Shown: positions 1 through 8,365 of the stretch, one piece after another | How positions within the stretch are numbered: the first letter of the stretch is position 1 | Layout: each line of letters starts with the position of its first letter | Assembly: GCA_004144345.1 (NCBI GenBank) | Contig: SEEL01000004.1 | Span: 1 to 64,000 of the forward strand | Length of the DNA stretch: 64,000 nucleotides | Reading direction: 5' to 3' | Source of the DNA: Hyphomicrobiales bacterium | GTDB taxonomy: Bacteria; Pseudomonadota; Alphaproteobacteria; Rhizobiales; Devosiaceae | Notes under the pieces: model-generated | Seen by the model: only the letters and a program-made list of their open reading frames with translations | Database searches by the model: none | Told to the model about the DNA's origin: nothing | Translations under genes and position numbers: made by a program

Positions 1-272
1 CGAACTGCCCAGTTCCAGCATGATCGCGCGCCGCATCGGCACCTATGCGCTGGTGCTTGTCGCGAGCCCCGCCTTCATCGCCCGCGAAGGCGCCCCGGCG
101 CATCCCGGCGATCTCGCCAGTGCCCGGTGCCTCCTCAACCTCAACATGTCGCCGCGCAACCGCTGGCCGTTCAGCCGGGGCGCCTTCGCGGGCGATGAAG
201 GCGGGGCTCGCGACAAGCACCAGCGCATAGGTGCCGATGCGGCGCGCGATCATGCTGGAACTGGGCAGTTCG
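1..272. repeat. Perfect inverted repeat (98-bp arms) at the window edge
   Basis: Bases 1-98 are the exact reverse complement of 175-272, separated by a 76-base spacer (99-174). The left arm is cut by the window start, so the palindrome probably continues outside. Both arms code for the same stretch of a LysR substrate-binding domain in opposite directions. The spacer is the natural continuation of the left arm, because the plus-strand LysR frame runs on through it. This is the geometry of a fold-back (hairpin) chimera from amplification, library preparation or assembly, or of a genuine inverted duplication. Confidence 0.95.
2..175 (+). pseudogene. LysR-family regulator, duplicated internal fragment
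   Basis: The plus strand encodes 58 residues of a LysR-type substrate-binding domain in one open frame. It starts at the ELPSSS segment, runs through VASPAFIAREGAP and ends in RNRWPFS, a phrase typical of the region about 200 residues into LysR regulators. The first third repeats residues of the minus-strand LysR gene exactly, and the rest is what that gene should encode next. It is therefore the missing middle of the neighbouring gene in inverted orientation, not a separate gene. Confidence 0.75.
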
Positions 273-709
273 CCGATGCGGACGGCGAAATCAAAGCCGT
301 CGGCGATGAGGTCCATGCGCCGGTCGGAGAGCACCATCTCGACCGTCACGGCCGGATTGGCGCTCTGGAAACGGGCGACGATCTCGGCGAGGCGCGAGAC
401 GCCGAGGGTGGCGGGGCCGGTCATGCGGATGCGGCCTTCGAGGCGGCCGGGGGCGCTGCTCATCGCGTCGTCGAGCTCGGCAGCGGCATCGAGCACGGTT
501 TCGGCGTGGCGGAGGAAGGCATCGCCGGCTTCGGTGAGGCGCTGCGCCCGCGTGGTGCGCTCGATCAGGCGGGTGCCGTAATGCGCCTCGAGGGCCTGGA
601 TGCGGCGGCCGATCATCGCCGGGGTGACGCCAAGCGCCCGCGCCGCCGCGGCAAAGCTGCCGGTGCGGACGGCGGTGACAAAGGTTTCGAGCGCGTCGAG
701 ATCAGCCAT
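175..709 (-). CDS. LysR-family transcriptional regulator, N-terminal part
   Basis: The start is ATG at 709 (MADLDALETFVTAV). The first 60 residues form the LysR winged HTH (SFAAAARALGVTPAMIGRRIQALE), followed by the linker and the start of the effector-binding domain up to REGAP. Native sequence stops at 175, where the inverted repeat begins. The frame stays open to the window edge, but the sequence there is an artificial antisense fusion. The gene is divergent from the oxidoreductase at 818, the usual LysR arrangement, with a T-N11-A type palindrome between them. It probably regulates that neighbour (inference). The intact protein would be about 300 residues. Confidence 0.8.
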
Positions 710-716
710 TCGATAC

Positions 717-732
717 TCAGATGATATTCTGA
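717..732. promoter_or_regulatory. Likely LysR operator
   Basis: TCAGATGATATTCTGA is an interrupted palindrome (TCAGA/TCTGA arms) of the T-N11-A kind bound by LysR regulators. It lies 8 bases upstream of the lysR start and 85 bases upstream of the divergent oxidoreductase. This position suits repression of lysR itself and activation of the neighbour. The assignment rests on motif and location only. Confidence 0.5.
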
Positions 733-817
733 AGTGCAACCGGGTGCAATTCAGTTCCTTCTCGTATCGATCTATCTGGAGGTCATCGCAATTCACTTCT
801 CAGCAAGGAGACTGCAA

Positions 818-1402
818 ATGACCATCGCTATCCTCGGAACGGGCAATATGGGTTCGGGTCTCGCTTCCCGCCTCGGCGGCAAGGCCGTGCTCGGCTCGCG
901 CAACCCCAAGGACGGGCAGTTGAGCTATGCCGACGCCGTCGCCAAGGCCGACATCGTCGTGCTGGCGCTGCCCTATGACGCCGCGCTCGAAGCGGCCGCG
1001 ACGCTGAACCTCGCAGGCAAGGTCGTCGTCGACATGACCAACCCGGTCAAGGAAGACTTCTCGGGCCTCCGCCTCGGCACCACCACCTCGGCCGCCGAAG
1101 AGATCCAGAAGGCCGCGCCGGAAGCCAAGGTCGTCAAGGCGTTCAACACGATCTTCGCCGGTGTGTTCGCCGCGCCGCGCAGCGAAACGGCCAAGGTGCC
1201 GGTGTTTGTCGCCGGCAATGACGAAGCCGCCGTGCAGCAGGTCGCCGACCTCGCAGTCGAAGCCGGCTTCGGCGCCGAAACCGCCGGTGGTCTCGACGCC
1301 GCCCGCTTCATCGAGCCGGTCGGCATGCTGAACATCCGCTTCGGCTACGGCCTCGGCAAGGGCACCTCGATCGCCCCGGCCTGGGTGAAGGTCGCCGCCT
1401 AA
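818..1402 (+). CDS. F420-dependent NADP reductase-like oxidoreductase (NADPH-binding protein)
   Basis: This 194-residue protein starts at ATG 818 with an AAGGAG ribosome site 7 bases upstream, so the longer open frame from 734 is not needed. It opens with a Rossmann fold (AILGTGNMGSGLASRLGG) and continues with the NADP oxidoreductase/F420-dependent family pattern, including VVDMTNPVKEDF and VKAFNTIFA. Bacterial homologues without coenzyme F420 act as NADPH-dependent reductases of unknown substrate. It is divergent from the LysR gene and is probably its target. Confidence 0.8.
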   Translation: MTIAILGTGNMGSGLASRLGGKAVLGSRNPKDGQLSYADAVAKADIVVLALPYDAALEAAATLNLAGKVVVDMTNPVKEDFSGLRLGTTTSAAEEIQKAAPEAKVVKAFNTIFAGVFAAPRSETAKVPVFVAGNDEAAVQQVADLAVEAGFGAETAGGLDAARFIEPVGMLNIRFGYGLGKGTSIAPAWVKVAA

Positions 1403-1450
1403 CTCCCGCGGTTGGTCAGGCGAGCTACTTCAGGCTCGCTTGGTCCAGAG

Positions 1451-1483
1451 CAAACAAAAAAGGGCGGCCCATGGCCGCCCTTT
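1451..1483 (-). terminator. Rho-independent terminator of infC
   Basis: An 11-bp perfect stem (1459-1469 with 1473-1483, 3-base loop) is followed on the minus strand by a run of U residues (plus-strand A run at 1456-1461). It lies 25 bases past the infC stop codon. The plus-strand oxidoreductase ends at 1402, so the hairpin may also slow transcription from that side. Confidence 0.85.
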
Positions 1484-1507
1484 GTCATTTCCAGCGATGT
1501 GCGGCGC

Positions 1508-2044
1508 TCACTTGGGCGCCAGCACCATCACCATCTGGCGGCCTTCCGAGCGCGGGCTCGATTCGACCTTGGCCTTTTCGGCCAGTTCGGCCTGCACTTT
1601 GACAAGCAGGCCCATGCCGATGTCCTGGTGCGCCATTTCGCGGCCGCGGAAGCGCATGGTGACCTTCACGCGGTCGCCATCATCAAGGAAGCGGTGCACC
1701 GCCTTCATCTTGGTCTCGTAATCATGCGTGTCGATATTCGGACGCATCTGGATTTCTTTGACCTCGATGACCTTCTGCTTCTTGCGCGCCTCGTTGGCTT
1801 TCTTCTGCGCAGCGTATTTGAAGCGGCCAAGATCGAGCATCTTGGCAACCGGCGGCGTCGAGTTGCCGGCGATAATAACCAGATCGAGGCCCAGTTCCTG
1901 GGCCTGAGCCAGCGCTACGCGCGTATTGATCGCGCCTTGATTGACGCCTTCGGCGTCGATCAGCTGGACTTCGGGGGATTGAATGTCTTCGTTCGAGAGC
2001 GGCCCGTCTTTCTGGGGCTGCACCGGTCTCATAGGTCTGCGAAT
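1508..2044 (-). CDS. infC: Translation initiation factor IF-3
   Basis: This 178-residue protein binds the 30S subunit, keeps it apart from 50S and proofreads initiator tRNA pairing. Both IF-3 domains are present: the N-terminal segment ([19 protein letters not shown]), the lysine-rich linker and the C-terminal domain ([28 protein letters not shown]). I place the start at an ATT codon (2044) rather than ATG 2032. The four extra residues, IRRP, match the usual alphaproteobacterial N-terminus, and an AAGGA site lies upstream. AUU is the classical infC start codon and allows autoregulation by IF-3. Confidence 0.95.
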   Translation of the reverse strand: MRRPMRPVQPQKDGPLSNEDIQSPEVQLIDAEGVNQGAINTRVALAQAQELGLDLVIIAGNSTPPVAKMLDLGRFKYAAQKKANEARKKQKVIEVKEIQMRPNIDTHDYETKMKAVHRFLDDGDRVKVTMRFRGREMAHQDIGMGLLVKVQAELAEKAKVESSPRSEGRQMVMVLAPK

Positions 2045-2183
2045 GGCAGGGGTCCTTCAGTTGTTGATGGTCTGGCGGAAAGCGCGGCTAAAATCGTGAC
2101 TTGTGGCCAAGAAGTCAATGCGCCACTGCCGCCGGAAATGCAAATGTGCGAGCCGGTCTCGTGGTTGCCGCAAGGAAAGCATT

Positions 2184-2936
2184 TTGTCTGAATTTATCGA
2201 TGCCGGCGGTCGCCCGATTGCCGTCGAACGCCGCTCCGGCCGGGCCCCGGGCCTGTTCTGGCTGGGGGGCTTCCGCTCCGACATGACCGGCTCCAAAGCC
2301 ATGGCGCTCGACCGCTTCGGCGCCGAACACTCCCTGGCGGTGACCCGTTTCGACTATTCCGGCCATGGCAGCTCGGGCGGCGACTTCAATGAGGGCACGA
2401 TCAGCCGCTGGCTCGAGGAGGCGCTGGCGGTGTTCGGAACGACCACGGGCCCGCAGATCGTCATCGGCTCGTCGATGGGCGGCTGGCTGGCGCTGCTCCT
2501 GATCCGCGAACTGCGGCGGCGGGGCGACAGCCGGGTGTTCGGGCTGATCCTGATTGCGCCCGCCACCGACATGACCGAGCTGATGCTGGCGCAGATGCCC
2601 AAGAAATATCGGAAACTCCTCGACCAGCAGGGCTTCGTCGAGGAACCCTCCGCCTATTCAGCCGAGCCCTATCGCATCAACAAGGCGCTGATCGAGGACG
2701 GGGCGCAGCATCTGCTGTTCGGCCGCGCCATCGAGACGGGCTGCCCGGTGACGATCCTGCAGGGCGCGCGCGACAAGGACGTGCCCAAGGAACATGCGCT
2801 GAAACTGGTGCAGCATCTGGTCAACGACCCCGTGACCTTCACGCTGGTGCCCGATGGCGACCACCGGCTGAGTCGCGACGAGGATCTGGCCCTGCTCGGC
2901 CGGACCATCGAGGGGCTGCTGGCGCATTACTCGTAG
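2184..2936 (+). CDS. Alpha/beta hydrolase
   Basis: This 250-residue protein starts at TTG 2184, six bases after an AAGGAA ribosome site; the frame is open further upstream but lacks a good start. It has the alpha/beta hydrolase layout: an early strand (LFWLGGFRSDMTGSKA), DYSGHGSSGG, the nucleophile elbow GSSMGG (Ser), the acid region (ILQGARDKDVP) and a late His (PDGDHRLSRDED). The family includes small esterases and peptidases, and the substrate cannot be predicted. It is divergent from infC and its end overlaps the convergent adhesin gene by 10 bases. Confidence 0.85.
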   Translation: MSEFIDAGGRPIAVERRSGRAPGLFWLGGFRSDMTGSKAMALDRFGAEHSLAVTRFDYSGHGSSGGDFNEGTISRWLEEALAVFGTTTGPQIVIGSSMGGWLALLLIRELRRRGDSRVFGLILIAPATDMTELMLAQMPKKYRKLLDQQGFVEEPSAYSAEPYRINKALIEDGAQHLLFGRAIETGCPVTILQGARDKDVPKEHALKLVQHLVNDPVTFTLVPDGDHRLSRDEDLALLGRTIEGLLAHYS

Positions 2937-3856
2937 AACAGCGTCACCACCACGGTGTCGGTATAGGCGCCCGTCGCGGCCTGTTGCGGCGGGATGCGGC
3001 CATAGACGGAGTATTCGTGCGTCTCGCCGTCGCCATCGCCGGTGACCATGTCGGCGTCATCCATGCCCCAGCGGGAAGTGCGCTCGGCATTGGAGTAGAG
3101 ATCGTAGCGCACGCTGTTGTCGCCCGCGACCAGACGGCGGTTCGCCGGATCGCCCGCGCCGCCGCCATCGATGGCGATGCCGTAGCCCGTGCCGGCGGTG
3201 CAGATGAGGTCGAGGCCGGTCTCGGCGTCGATATTGTCGCCGATGCGACCGGTGGTGCCGAAGCTGAGGTCGCTGGTTTCGAGGCGGCAATTGGCGACGA
3301 TGGCGGCATCGACCGAGAAGCTGGCATTCGCCACGGAGGCGCCGCTCAGGCTGGCGCAATCGTGGTCGCCCTCGTCATAGGTGAAGGCGACGTCGGTGGC
3401 GCTGAAGCCGGCATGGTAGGTGCCAACGGGTGCGGTGGCCTGGCCGCCCGGCACTACGGCGTGGAGCGTCGCCTCGCCGGTGGCGCTGCCATCGGTGACA
3501 TTCAGCGTGAAGCGATTGGGCTGGCCGAGCGCCGGTGTGCCGCTGCTGCCCCAGGCCACACCGCCGCTCGAAGACGTGAGGAAGCCGAAGGCCAACTCGT
3601 CGGGTCCGGAGCGGGCGAGGCGGTAGCTGCCCGCTATGCCGCCATCGCCGGCGCCGATATGGCCACAGACCGTGATAGTGCTTTCCGTTGCACCGTCGCA
3701 CTGGATGGTGATCTCGGAGGTCGAGGTCTTCTCGGCATTGCCGATGGCGTCCACATCGCCCAGATCGATGTCGCCGATATCGACCGAGCAGATGGCCGCC
3801 TGCGCCGCCGGAACGGACAGCAGGATCAGCGTTGTCACCAGCAGGATGCGCAGCAC
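2927..3856 (-). CDS. Spore-coat-U domain protein with two SCPU domains (putative tip adhesin)
   Basis: I place the start at GTG 3856, giving 309 residues, because it follows an AAGGG site and begins directly with a signal peptide (VLRILLVTTLILLSVPAAQA). The ATG at 3901 would add a non-signal extension and overlap the usher by 29 bases. Two beta-rich SCPU-like domains follow, each with paired cysteines. The second (ANCRLETSDLSFG...TVVVTLFYE) is the canonical one. Such two-domain proteins act as surface or tip subunits in chaperone-usher systems of the archaic sigma class. It is last in the cluster, directly after the usher. Confidence 0.8.
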   Translation of the reverse strand: MLRILLVTTLILLSVPAAQAAICSVDIGDIDLGDVDAIGNAEKTSTSEITIQCDGATESTITVCGHIGAGDGGIAGSYRLARSGPDELAFGFLTSSSGGVAWGSSGTPALGQPNRFTLNVTDGSATGEATLHAVVPGGQATAPVGTYHAGFSATDVAFTYDEGDHDCASLSGASVANASFSVDAAIVANCRLETSDLSFGTTGRIGDNIDAETGLDLICTAGTGYGIAIDGGGAGDPANRRLVAGDNSVRYDLYSNAERTSRWGMDDADMVTGDGDGETHEYSVYGRIPPQQAATGAYTDTVVVTLFYE

Positions 3857-3872
3857 GGGCTTGCCCTTGGAG

Positions 3873-6419
3873 CTAGACGGGAAGGCAGACGATATCGGCA
3901 ATGCTCACGAGATTGCTACCCTCGTCGGCATAGGGGATCTCGGCAATGCAGCTGCCGCCATCGGCGAGTGCGATGGTCGCCACATTGTCGGCGCCGAGCC
4001 CTTCGAGCAGCGCTTCGCCATCATAGCCGACGGTGAATTCGCCGCCGCCATCGCCGATGCTGCCGGTGCTGGCGAGCGGCAGGAATTCGCCGGCGGCATC
4101 GCGGAAGCTGACCAGCGCCGTGCCGCCCGAACTGTGCTTGCCGAAGCGCACGACGACGCCCGAACCTGCCGCCGGAATGGCGATGGCCGTGGTGTTCTCG
4201 ACCATGAGGTCGAGTGGCAAATTGGTGGGGTCGATTGAAATGCGGTTCTTCTCATAGGCAGAGAGGCCGGGGACCAGCAGCTTGCCATTGGCGCCGGTGA
4301 CGCCCACCGGACGGTTCTGGTAGAACACCGGTATATTCGGCGCGCCCACATCGACGATGGCGAAGGCATCCCTGATGCGGTTGGCGATAAACAAGCCGCC
4401 ATCGGCCGCGACGACCGCACCGCTCATCTGCGCATTGAGCGTGGTGCGCGCGTCGCGATGGGTGAGCCGGCCGCGCACGCTCGCCACCGGCAGCTTGGTG
4501 CGCACGGTTGCGGCGTAACTGGAGGATTTGCCCTGCTCGGTGTTGAGCAGCCAGCCGACATCGCCCACTTCGCTGCCGCCGCCATTGCCGAGGCTGGCAG
4601 TGAGCACGGTGCCGGTGTCGGTCTGCCGCATCGAGGCGCGGGTGGACAGATTGTTGCCCAGCGGCATCCACAGGCCCAGCGACGCGCCATAGCGGCCGCT
4701 CTTGAGGTCGGCATAGGCGGAAGCGGAGCCGCTGCCGCCGAACAGTTTCTGTCCGTAGCTCGCGGCAATGAGCTGCGCCGGATCGCCCGAGGCAGGTTCG
4801 AGATGCGTATAGCTGAGGCTGGCGCGGCCGCCATTCTCGAACGGCATCGGCAGCGACAGCGACAATTGGTAGAGCGAGGACGGCGTGCCGCTGCTGCGAT
4901 CGGTGATGCCGGGCGCCGTGTAGGACGCGATGTCCTCGAAGCGCCCGAAGCTTTTCTGGGCGCGGGCGCCGACCGCAACATTGCCGAAGCTCAGCTGCAG
5001 CGAGCCGGTAACCTGCGCGCCTGTCGCTTCGGCGGTCTTGCTGGCGGCGACCGAGAACTGGCCGATGCCGAGCCGGCCGAGCGTGGCGACAACGCCGCTG
5101 CCGGCGCTGATGAGGTCGAGGCCGCCTTCGGCGTGGCCTTCCCAGGTCAGCCAGTCGGTGACGCCGGCGCGGATGCTGCCCGAGCCCATCAGGCGGCGGT
5201 CATAGGTGTCGGTATTGGTGCCGAAGCCGGTGCGGGCAAAGCCGATCTCGGCCGAGTAATCGAACAGCCCCGGCTTCAGCAGCTGGGGCGAGGCGAAATA
5301 GTCGGCCTTGGTGGTGACCTCGTTGCCGGCGGCGTCCTTGACCACCAGTTCGATCGTTCCGGCGCCGGTGACGATGGGCAGGTTGGCGATCTCGAACGGC
5401 CCCTCGAGCACTTCGCCCGAATAGCGGTTCTTGTCGTTGATGTAGATCTCGACGGCGGAGGGCAAAGCGGCGCTGCCGGTGATCGAGGGCACCGGATAGG
5501 TGACGATGTCGGAGCGGAGGCCGAAATCGTTCTGCATCTGGATGCCGCCGAGCCGCGTCGGCCGCGTCCAGCCCAGCGCGCTCGTGACGATGTCGCCCGC
5601 CCGCCAGGTGCGCATCGCCGCCGGATCGGAGGTGGACCAGGTGGTGTTGAGGCGGCGGAAGTTCAGCGGCTCGGTCTGCACCGAAAAGCTCTGTTCGAGC
5701 AGGCCGAAGGGGCCGAACAGCTTGGCCTCGAACGACCCGGCAGGCGCTGGCGCCGTGAACGCCCCGCCATTGGTCACGCTGGCGCTGGCATAGATGTCGT
5801 AATTGAGGACGGCGCCGAACGTGGTGGTCGGGCCATCGGGATCGTCTTCGGCAGGAGCGGCTTTCGACCTGCGGGCCCTCGCATCGATGATCTGACGCGC
5901 GCGCGCCGTTTCGGGCGCGAAGAAATCGATGGTCTGCTCGATTTCGTCGAACACATAGGTGACATCGGGCAAATCGGCGAGCGCGATGCGCGCCTCGGGT
6001 GACGGGTCGCCGGTCTGAGGTGCCATAAGGCCGATTGCGGCAAGGTCGCCGCGCGTCGCCGAGAGGGTACCATCGGCCCCGTGATGGATGGCGACGATCT
6101 TCTTGCGGCGCTGGCCGTTGATCAGGACATCGAGCCAGAGATCGTATTCCAGCGGCTCCTCGATCAGCAACTGGTCCGCCGCCGCATCGGTCTCGGCTCC
6201 AGCTTCGGGAGCGGCGTCGATATTGGCGAAGGGATCGATGGTGGGCGTCACGGTTTCGGGCGTCACGGTCTCCATCGCCAGATCGGCAAACGGATCAACC
6301 GGCTCGTCGAGAATCTGCAAAGCGGTCGCGGCCGTCGGCAGGACCATCAGTCCAGCCGCGGCCAACGCCAGCCAAAAATGTGCTCGTGCTCTGCTACTCG
6401 AAGTAGAGCGGGATTGCAT
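3873..6419 (-). CDS. Outer-membrane usher protein of a chaperone-usher (SCPU-type) pilus
   Basis: This 848-residue protein opens with a signal peptide (WLALAAAGLMVLPTAATA). It then has an acidic linker, an N-terminal usher domain around residues 85-180 (DLWLDVLINGQRR), a long beta-barrel region with alternating short strands (for example ITGSAALPSAVEIYINDKNR and DRRLMGSGSIRAGVTDWLTW) and small C-terminal plug-like domains (NRPVGVTGANGKLLVPGL). Length and order fit fimbrial ushers, which thread subunits across the outer membrane. Its start overlaps the chaperone stop by 26 bases, implying translational coupling. Confidence 0.9.
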   Translation of the reverse strand: MQSRSTSSSRARAHFWLALAAAGLMVLPTAATALQILDEPVDPFADLAMETVTPETVTPTIDPFANIDAAPEAGAETDAAADQLLIEEPLEYDLWLDVLINGQRRKKIVAIHHGADGTLSATRGDLAAIGLMAPQTGDPSPEARIALADLPDVTYVFDEIEQTIDFFAPETARARQIIDARARRSKAAPAEDDPDGPTTTFGAVLNYDIYASASVTNGGAFTAPAPAGSFEAKLFGPFGLLEQSFSVQTEPLNFRRLNTTWSTSDPAAMRTWRAGDIVTSALGWTRPTRLGGIQMQNDFGLRSDIVTYPVPSITGSAALPSAVEIYINDKNRYSGEVLEGPFEIANLPIVTGAGTIELVVKDAAGNEVTTKADYFASPQLLKPGLFDYSAEIGFARTGFGTNTDTYDRRLMGSGSIRAGVTDWLTWEGHAEGGLDLISAGSGVVATLGRLGIGQFSVAASKTAEATGAQVTGSLQLSFGNVAVGARAQKSFGRFEDIASYTAPGITDRSSGTPSSLYQLSLSLPMPFENGGRASLSYTHLEPASGDPAQLIAASYGQKLFGGSGSASAYADLKSGRYGASLGLWMPLGNNLSTRASMRQTDTGTVLTASLGNGGGSEVGDVGWLLNTEQGKSSSYAATVRTKLPVASVRGRLTHRDARTTLNAQMSGAVVAADGGLFIANRIRDAFAIVDVGAPNIPVFYQNRPVGVTGANGKLLVPGLSAYEKNRISIDPTNLPLDLMVENTTAIAIPAAGSGVVVRFGKHSSGGTALVSFRDAAGEFLPLASTGSIGDGGGEFTVGYDGEALLEGLGADNVATIALADGGSCIAEIPYADEGSNLVSIADIVCLPV

Positions 6420-6819
6420 GACGCACGAGGACGTTCACCACGCCTGCCTTCTGCGCCTTGGGATCGGGTAGCTGATCCACAAGCACGCGGTAGGCTTCAC
6501 GCTCGGTGATTGGAGTCGTCGCGACCCGCACGATGCGGATCAGATTTTCGGCGCCCGGCTTCAGCGAACTGATCGGGGGGCTGACCACGACGTCCTTGGT
6601 CGGGGTCAGAATGTCCTCGCCATTCTTGCGGGTCCAGCGGAAGACGCGGACCTGGATCTTCACCGCGGCCTTGTCGGTGTTCCATACCCGCAAGGTCGTG
6701 GTGGGTTGTGCGGCCGAGGCCTCGAGCCGCACCGGCGAGACGCGGAGACTAGCCGCGCCTACGTCGGTGACAGCAAGGCAGGCAAAGGCAAGCATCGCGG
6801 CAATAACGCGAAAACGCAT
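6394..6819 (-). CDS. Periplasmic pilus chaperone, N-terminal domain only
   Basis: This 141-residue protein starts at ATG 6819 with a signal peptide (MRFRVIAAMLAFACLAVTDVGA). The Ig-like PapD N-terminal domain follows: ASLRVSPVRLEA, VRVFRWTRKNGED, and the F1-G1 strand region ending VRHAIPLYFE before a stop. Usual chaperones of this class are about 230-250 residues with a second Ig-like domain. Here the reading frame stops where domain 2 should begin, and the usher starts immediately, leaving no room for it. It is either a functional minimal chaperone or one that has lost domain 2 by deletion. Confidence 0.8.
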   Translation of the reverse strand: MRFRVIAAMLAFACLAVTDVGAASLRVSPVRLEASAAQPTTTLRVWNTDKAAVKIQVRVFRWTRKNGEDILTPTKDVVVSPPISSLKPGAENLIRIVRVATTPITEREAYRVLVDQLPDPKAQKAGVVNVLVRHAIPLYFE

Positions 6820-6856
6820 AGTCAGAAATTCCCCCGAATAGACTGTGCTGGACGGC

Positions 6857-7390
6857 TTACGGCAGGCCCGCGCCGTACCAGATGGTCGCCGTGATGACGT
6901 CGGCATACTCGCCGGCCGGGGCGTTCTGGTGATCCTCGATCCGTCCGTAGATCGTGTGCTCTTCCGCCTCGCCCAGGGCGCTGTCCGAGTCGACGGTGTC
7001 GGTGCCGATCGTGTGGCCCCATTCGGTATCGAAGGTGCCGTCCGAATAGAGCTGGTAAGCCAGCACGTCATCGGCCTGGCCGCCGTCCAGCTTGAGCTTG
7101 CGGTTGGCGATATCGGTGCCGCCGGCATTGACGCCGGCGCTGAGGGCGATGGCGTAGGCGGAGTCACGCGTGCATTCGATGGTGATGGTCGTCGAGGCGG
7201 TGACGTCCTCGTCAACGATGCCGGTGTCGCCGAAGGCCAGCGGCTCGGTTGCGAGGACGCAATCGTCCTCGACCGTCAGGCTGACGGCGATCGTGCCGGT
7301 ATCGGAATCCGTTTCCACCCAGGCGGCGAAGGCCGGCGAGCAAAGCGCGGTCGTGGCAAGGATTGCCGCTGCGATTCTGTAGCGATTCAT
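6857..7390 (-). CDS. Spore-coat-U domain pilin-like major subunit
   Basis: This 177-residue exported protein starts at ATG 7390 with signal peptide MNRYRIAAAILATTALCSPAFA, then one SCPU domain. It has a Cys pair (DDCVLATEPL, IECTRDSAYA), the conserved DLDFG-like turn, YQLYSDGTFDTEWG and the C-terminal TATIWYGAGLP. It heads the minus-strand cluster subunit-chaperone-usher-adhesin and is probably the abundant structural subunit. Homologous proteins form thin surface fibres used in attachment and biofilm. It is only 37 bases from the chaperone start, so the four genes are probably one transcript. Confidence 0.85.
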   Translation of the reverse strand: MNRYRIAAAILATTALCSPAFAAWVETDSDTGTIAVSLTVEDDCVLATEPLAFGDTGIVDEDVTASTTITIECTRDSAYAIALSAGVNAGGTDIANRKLKLDGGQADDVLAYQLYSDGTFDTEWGHTIGTDTVDSDSALGEAEEHTIYGRIEDHQNAPAGEYADVITATIWYGAGLP

Positions 7391-7726
7391 GAGGTTCTCA
7401 CTTCCCTGTTTGACGCAGATCGGTGAGCCCCCATTGGCGCGATCGGCGGAAGGGCGGGGAGTACTTTCTGTATCCGTGGCCCATCGCATCGACGCTACGG
7501 CCGGTCACCATAACAATTTGTGTATGACTTGAAGTATAGCGGGAGGCCAATACTTGCGGTTAACCAATCACGGAGTCAGGTCGTTAACCATAAGTACTGT
7601 CGAATGTCCTTGCGGTCCTAGGGCGAAGAGTCAATCGCCACGGCGCCAGAGTCGTCGCGTTCTGCGAAGCCGCTCATATCTGGGTAACTCTATGGCAAAG
7701 AGGGGCGGCGTTTACTTCTTGCCGCG
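7391..7726. other. Intergenic leader of the chaperone-usher cluster
   Basis: These 336 bases carry no convincing gene and are more AT-rich than their surroundings. On the minus strand a TATACT box lies near 7533-7538, but its -35 partner is weak. Two copies of a GTTAACC palindromic core lie at 7559-7565 and 7583-7589 and could bind a regulator. The promoter of the pilus operon must be here or just inside the first gene. Confidence 0.4.
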
Positions 7727-8365
7727 TTACTTGCCGAGCCCGTTCAACTGCCGTCCGGCGGCGTCGAAATTAGTGGGATCGAGCCAGCGCTCGAAGCGGG
7801 CCTTAAGGGCCGGCCACTCGCTGTCGAGCATGGCGAACCACGCCGTATCGCGGTTCTGTCCCTTGACGATCATGTGCTGGCGGAAGACGCCCTCGAAAGT
7901 AAAGCCGAAGCGCCGTGCCGCGGCTTTGCTTGGCTCATTGAGGTCGTTGCACTTCCATTCGAAACGGCGATAGCCGAGTTCGTCGAAGATATAGCAGGCG
8001 TGGAGGAACAGCGCCTCGGTGGTGACGCGGCCGCGCGCAATGGCCGGACCCCAATAGATGCCGCCGATCTCGATGACGCCATGCTCGGGCGTGATCCGCA
8101 TCAGCGACTGGCGGCCCTCGGCGCGGCCGCTGGCCTTGTCGATGACGGCGAAATAGAGCGGGTCGGTCTTTTGCGCGGCATTGGCCACCCATTGTGCCAT
8201 CGCCCCGGCATCCGCCGGGCCGGGCTCGGCGAGATAGGTGAAGCGCTCGGGCACGGCGGCCGCGAACAGCGCATCGGCATGTGCCGCCGCCAGCGGCTCG
8301 AGCCGCGCGTAGCGGCCCTCAAGCACGAGGCGTTCGGGCCGCCGGGCGGGCTGCGGCGCGCTCAT
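7727..8365 (-). CDS. GNAT-family N-acetyltransferase (RimJ/RimL type)
   Basis: This 212-residue protein has the RimL-like pattern. An N-terminal strand (RYARLEPLAAAHADALFAA) comes first, then GVIEIGGIYWGP (beta4), the acetyl-CoA loop region ARGRVTTEALFLHACYIFDELGYRRFEWKC split over the fold, and NEPSKAAARRFGFTFEGVFRQH near the C-terminus. Family members acetylate protein N-termini, amino acids or antibiotics; the substrate is not predictable. It is coupled to the preceding gene by an ATGA overlap. Confidence 0.85.
   Translation of the reverse strand: MSAPQPARRPERLVLEGRYARLEPLAAAHADALFAAAVPERFTYLAEPGPADAGAMAQWVANAAQKTDPLYFAVIDKASGRAEGRQSLMRITPEHGVIEIGGIYWGPAIARGRVTTEALFLHACYIFDELGYRRFEWKCNDLNEPSKAAARRFGFTFEGVFRQHMIVKGQNRDTAWFAMLDSEWPALKARFERWLDPTNFDAAGRQLNGLGK

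Noticed and set aside
2984-4036. 350-codon plus-strand open frame opposite the SCPU adhesin gene
   Set aside because: This is a shadow frame of low complexity; the minus strand has a signal peptide and SCPU domains.
4458-6002. 514-codon plus-strand open frame opposite the usher gene
   Set aside because: The translation is Ala/Gly/Arg-rich with no domain, while the minus strand encodes a clear usher.
6820-7215. N-terminal extension of the chaperone frame to 273 codons
   Set aside because: The extension is antisense-like Ser/Arg/Pro-rich sequence overlapping the upstream pilin. A signal peptide begins at 6819.
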